Positions 63,755-64,000 of a DNA stretch of 64,000 bases are shown one piece after another. Within the stretch, counting starts at the first letter, position 1; each line of letters starts with the position of its first letter. The stretch lies in contig CAYYIS010000022.1 in assembly GCA_964470965.1 (NCBI GenBank), forward strand, positions 1 to 64,000, read 5' to 3'. This DNA comes from CAYYIS01 sp964470965. Its GTDB lineage: Bacteria > JAAXHH01 > JABIQT01. Under the pieces are notes generated by a model, which saw nothing but the letters and a program-made list of their open reading frames with translations, was not told the origin of the DNA and ran no database searches. Position numbers and translations under genes: made by a program.

Positions 63755-64000
63755 CTATCCAGGTAATACCTGTTGTCCCACAATGATATGTCTGAAAAGC
63801 GGTTTGACTTTTTCGGGCAGTCCGTCATAGGTTTTCTGGGTTATAGGAACGACGTCATCGGCGCGGACGCCCGTCCTTTCCGCCTCGATTTCATAGTCTG
63901 ACAGGCCGGGTATGATCTGGTTCAGGTTGAACCACCAGGCGACATACCGGGCGATTATCGCGATCCGCTGCTTGTTGCTGGTGTTGGCGCCATTGGTATG
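63755..64000 (-). CDS. PhyH-family protein, C-terminal part (runs off the window)
   Basis: An open frame enters from the right edge and ends at a TAG (63757-63755), giving 81 residues. It begins HTNGANTSNKQRIAIIARYV, in which the first His and the Arg twelve residues on match the distal iron His and the 2-oxoglutarate Arg of PhyH enzymes (compare HGAGRNTS in the copy at 48871). The HxD region lies outside the window, so catalytic status is unknown. It is upstream of the enolase-family gene on the same strand. Confidence 0.7.
   Translation of the reverse strand, partial: HTNGANTSNKQRIAIIARYVAWWFNLNQIIPGLSDYEIEAERTGVRADDVVPITQKTYDGLPEKVKPLFRHIIVGQQVLPG

Noticed and set aside
1..64000. CRISPR array, prophage, insertion sequence or integrase
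   Set aside because: No direct-repeat/spacer pattern, transposase, integrase or terminal inverted repeats were seen in any frame.

Overview
The window is a gene-dense (about 90% coding) stretch of a bacterial chromosome of medium-high G+C. It has no phage, IS, CRISPR, rRNA or tRNA that I can see. The gene repertoire includes ten phytanoyl-CoA-dioxygenase-like (PhyH) Fe(II)/2-oxoglutarate oxygenases, three enolase-superfamily enzymes, two sulfatase-fold enzymes, an Asp-box sialidase-like protein, a GH172/DUF2961 protein, a Gfo/Idh/MocA oxidoreductase, TTC38-like and ankyrin proteins, and two dipeptide-type ABC importers. This recalls uncultured, often marine or sponge-associated lineages such as Latescibacterota and Poribacteria, or planctomycete-like heterotrophs. 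That placement is inference from gene content, with no marker gene to confirm it. The first 60 bases are a G/C homopolymer run that looks like a contig-end artefact, and the right edge cuts a tenth PhyH gene.

Layout. 0-8 kb: a sialidase-like gene converging on a PhyH gene, alanine racemase, then a tight operon dnaJ-like / PhyH / ornithine-cyclodeaminase-like / PLP dehydratase. 8-14.5 kb (minus strand): SDR, sulfatase, a small helical-repeat protein and a complete four-subunit frdABCD. 15-24 kb (plus): a peptide-type ABC importer (binding protein and two permeases), surE, then enolase-family / PhyH / medium-chain dehydrogenase / glycerophosphodiesterase. 24-30 kb (minus): a heterodimeric ABC exporter, a DUF2914 membrane protein and an aldo/keto reductase. 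30-36 kb (plus): PhyH, a second ABC importer with a PhyH gene attached, then a DsbA-like protein on the minus strand. 36-44 kb: GH172, MFS, threonine ammonia-lyase, M3 oligopeptidase, Gfo/Idh and a small membrane protein. 44-46.4 kb (minus): an unusual sulfatase-fold enzyme and PhyH. 46.5-55 kb (plus): an eight-gene operon, hexulose-6-phosphate synthase / phosphohexuloisomerase / M19 dipeptidase-like / PhyH / cytochrome c-copper monooxygenase-like fusion / PhyH / ankyrin protein / luciferase-like flavin monooxygenase, facing a molybdopterin oxidoreductase. 57.5-64 kb: enolase family, TTC38-like, an alpha/alpha-barrel-like protein, PhyH, enolase family and a partial PhyH.

The common theme is import and oxidative breakdown of organic molecules: peptides or amino-acid derivatives, sulfated or acidic sugars, and perhaps methylated compounds. 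Two observations stand out. First, four of the nine intact PhyH proteins lack the acidic iron ligand of the HxD facial triad. They have HxG (three) or HxQ (one) while keeping the distal His and an Arg near it. Loss of the acid is the signature of SyrB2/WelO5-type halogenases, so these are candidates for non-hydroxylating chemistry, or for inactive relatives. Second, the 46.5-55 kb operon puts four oxygenase genes of three chemistries (Fe/2OG, Cu, flavin) directly behind the two-enzyme formaldehyde-fixing RuMP module. This suggests oxidative demethylation coupled to formaldehyde capture, with a formate-dehydrogenase-like molybdoenzyme next door. Both ideas are inference and need biochemical tests.
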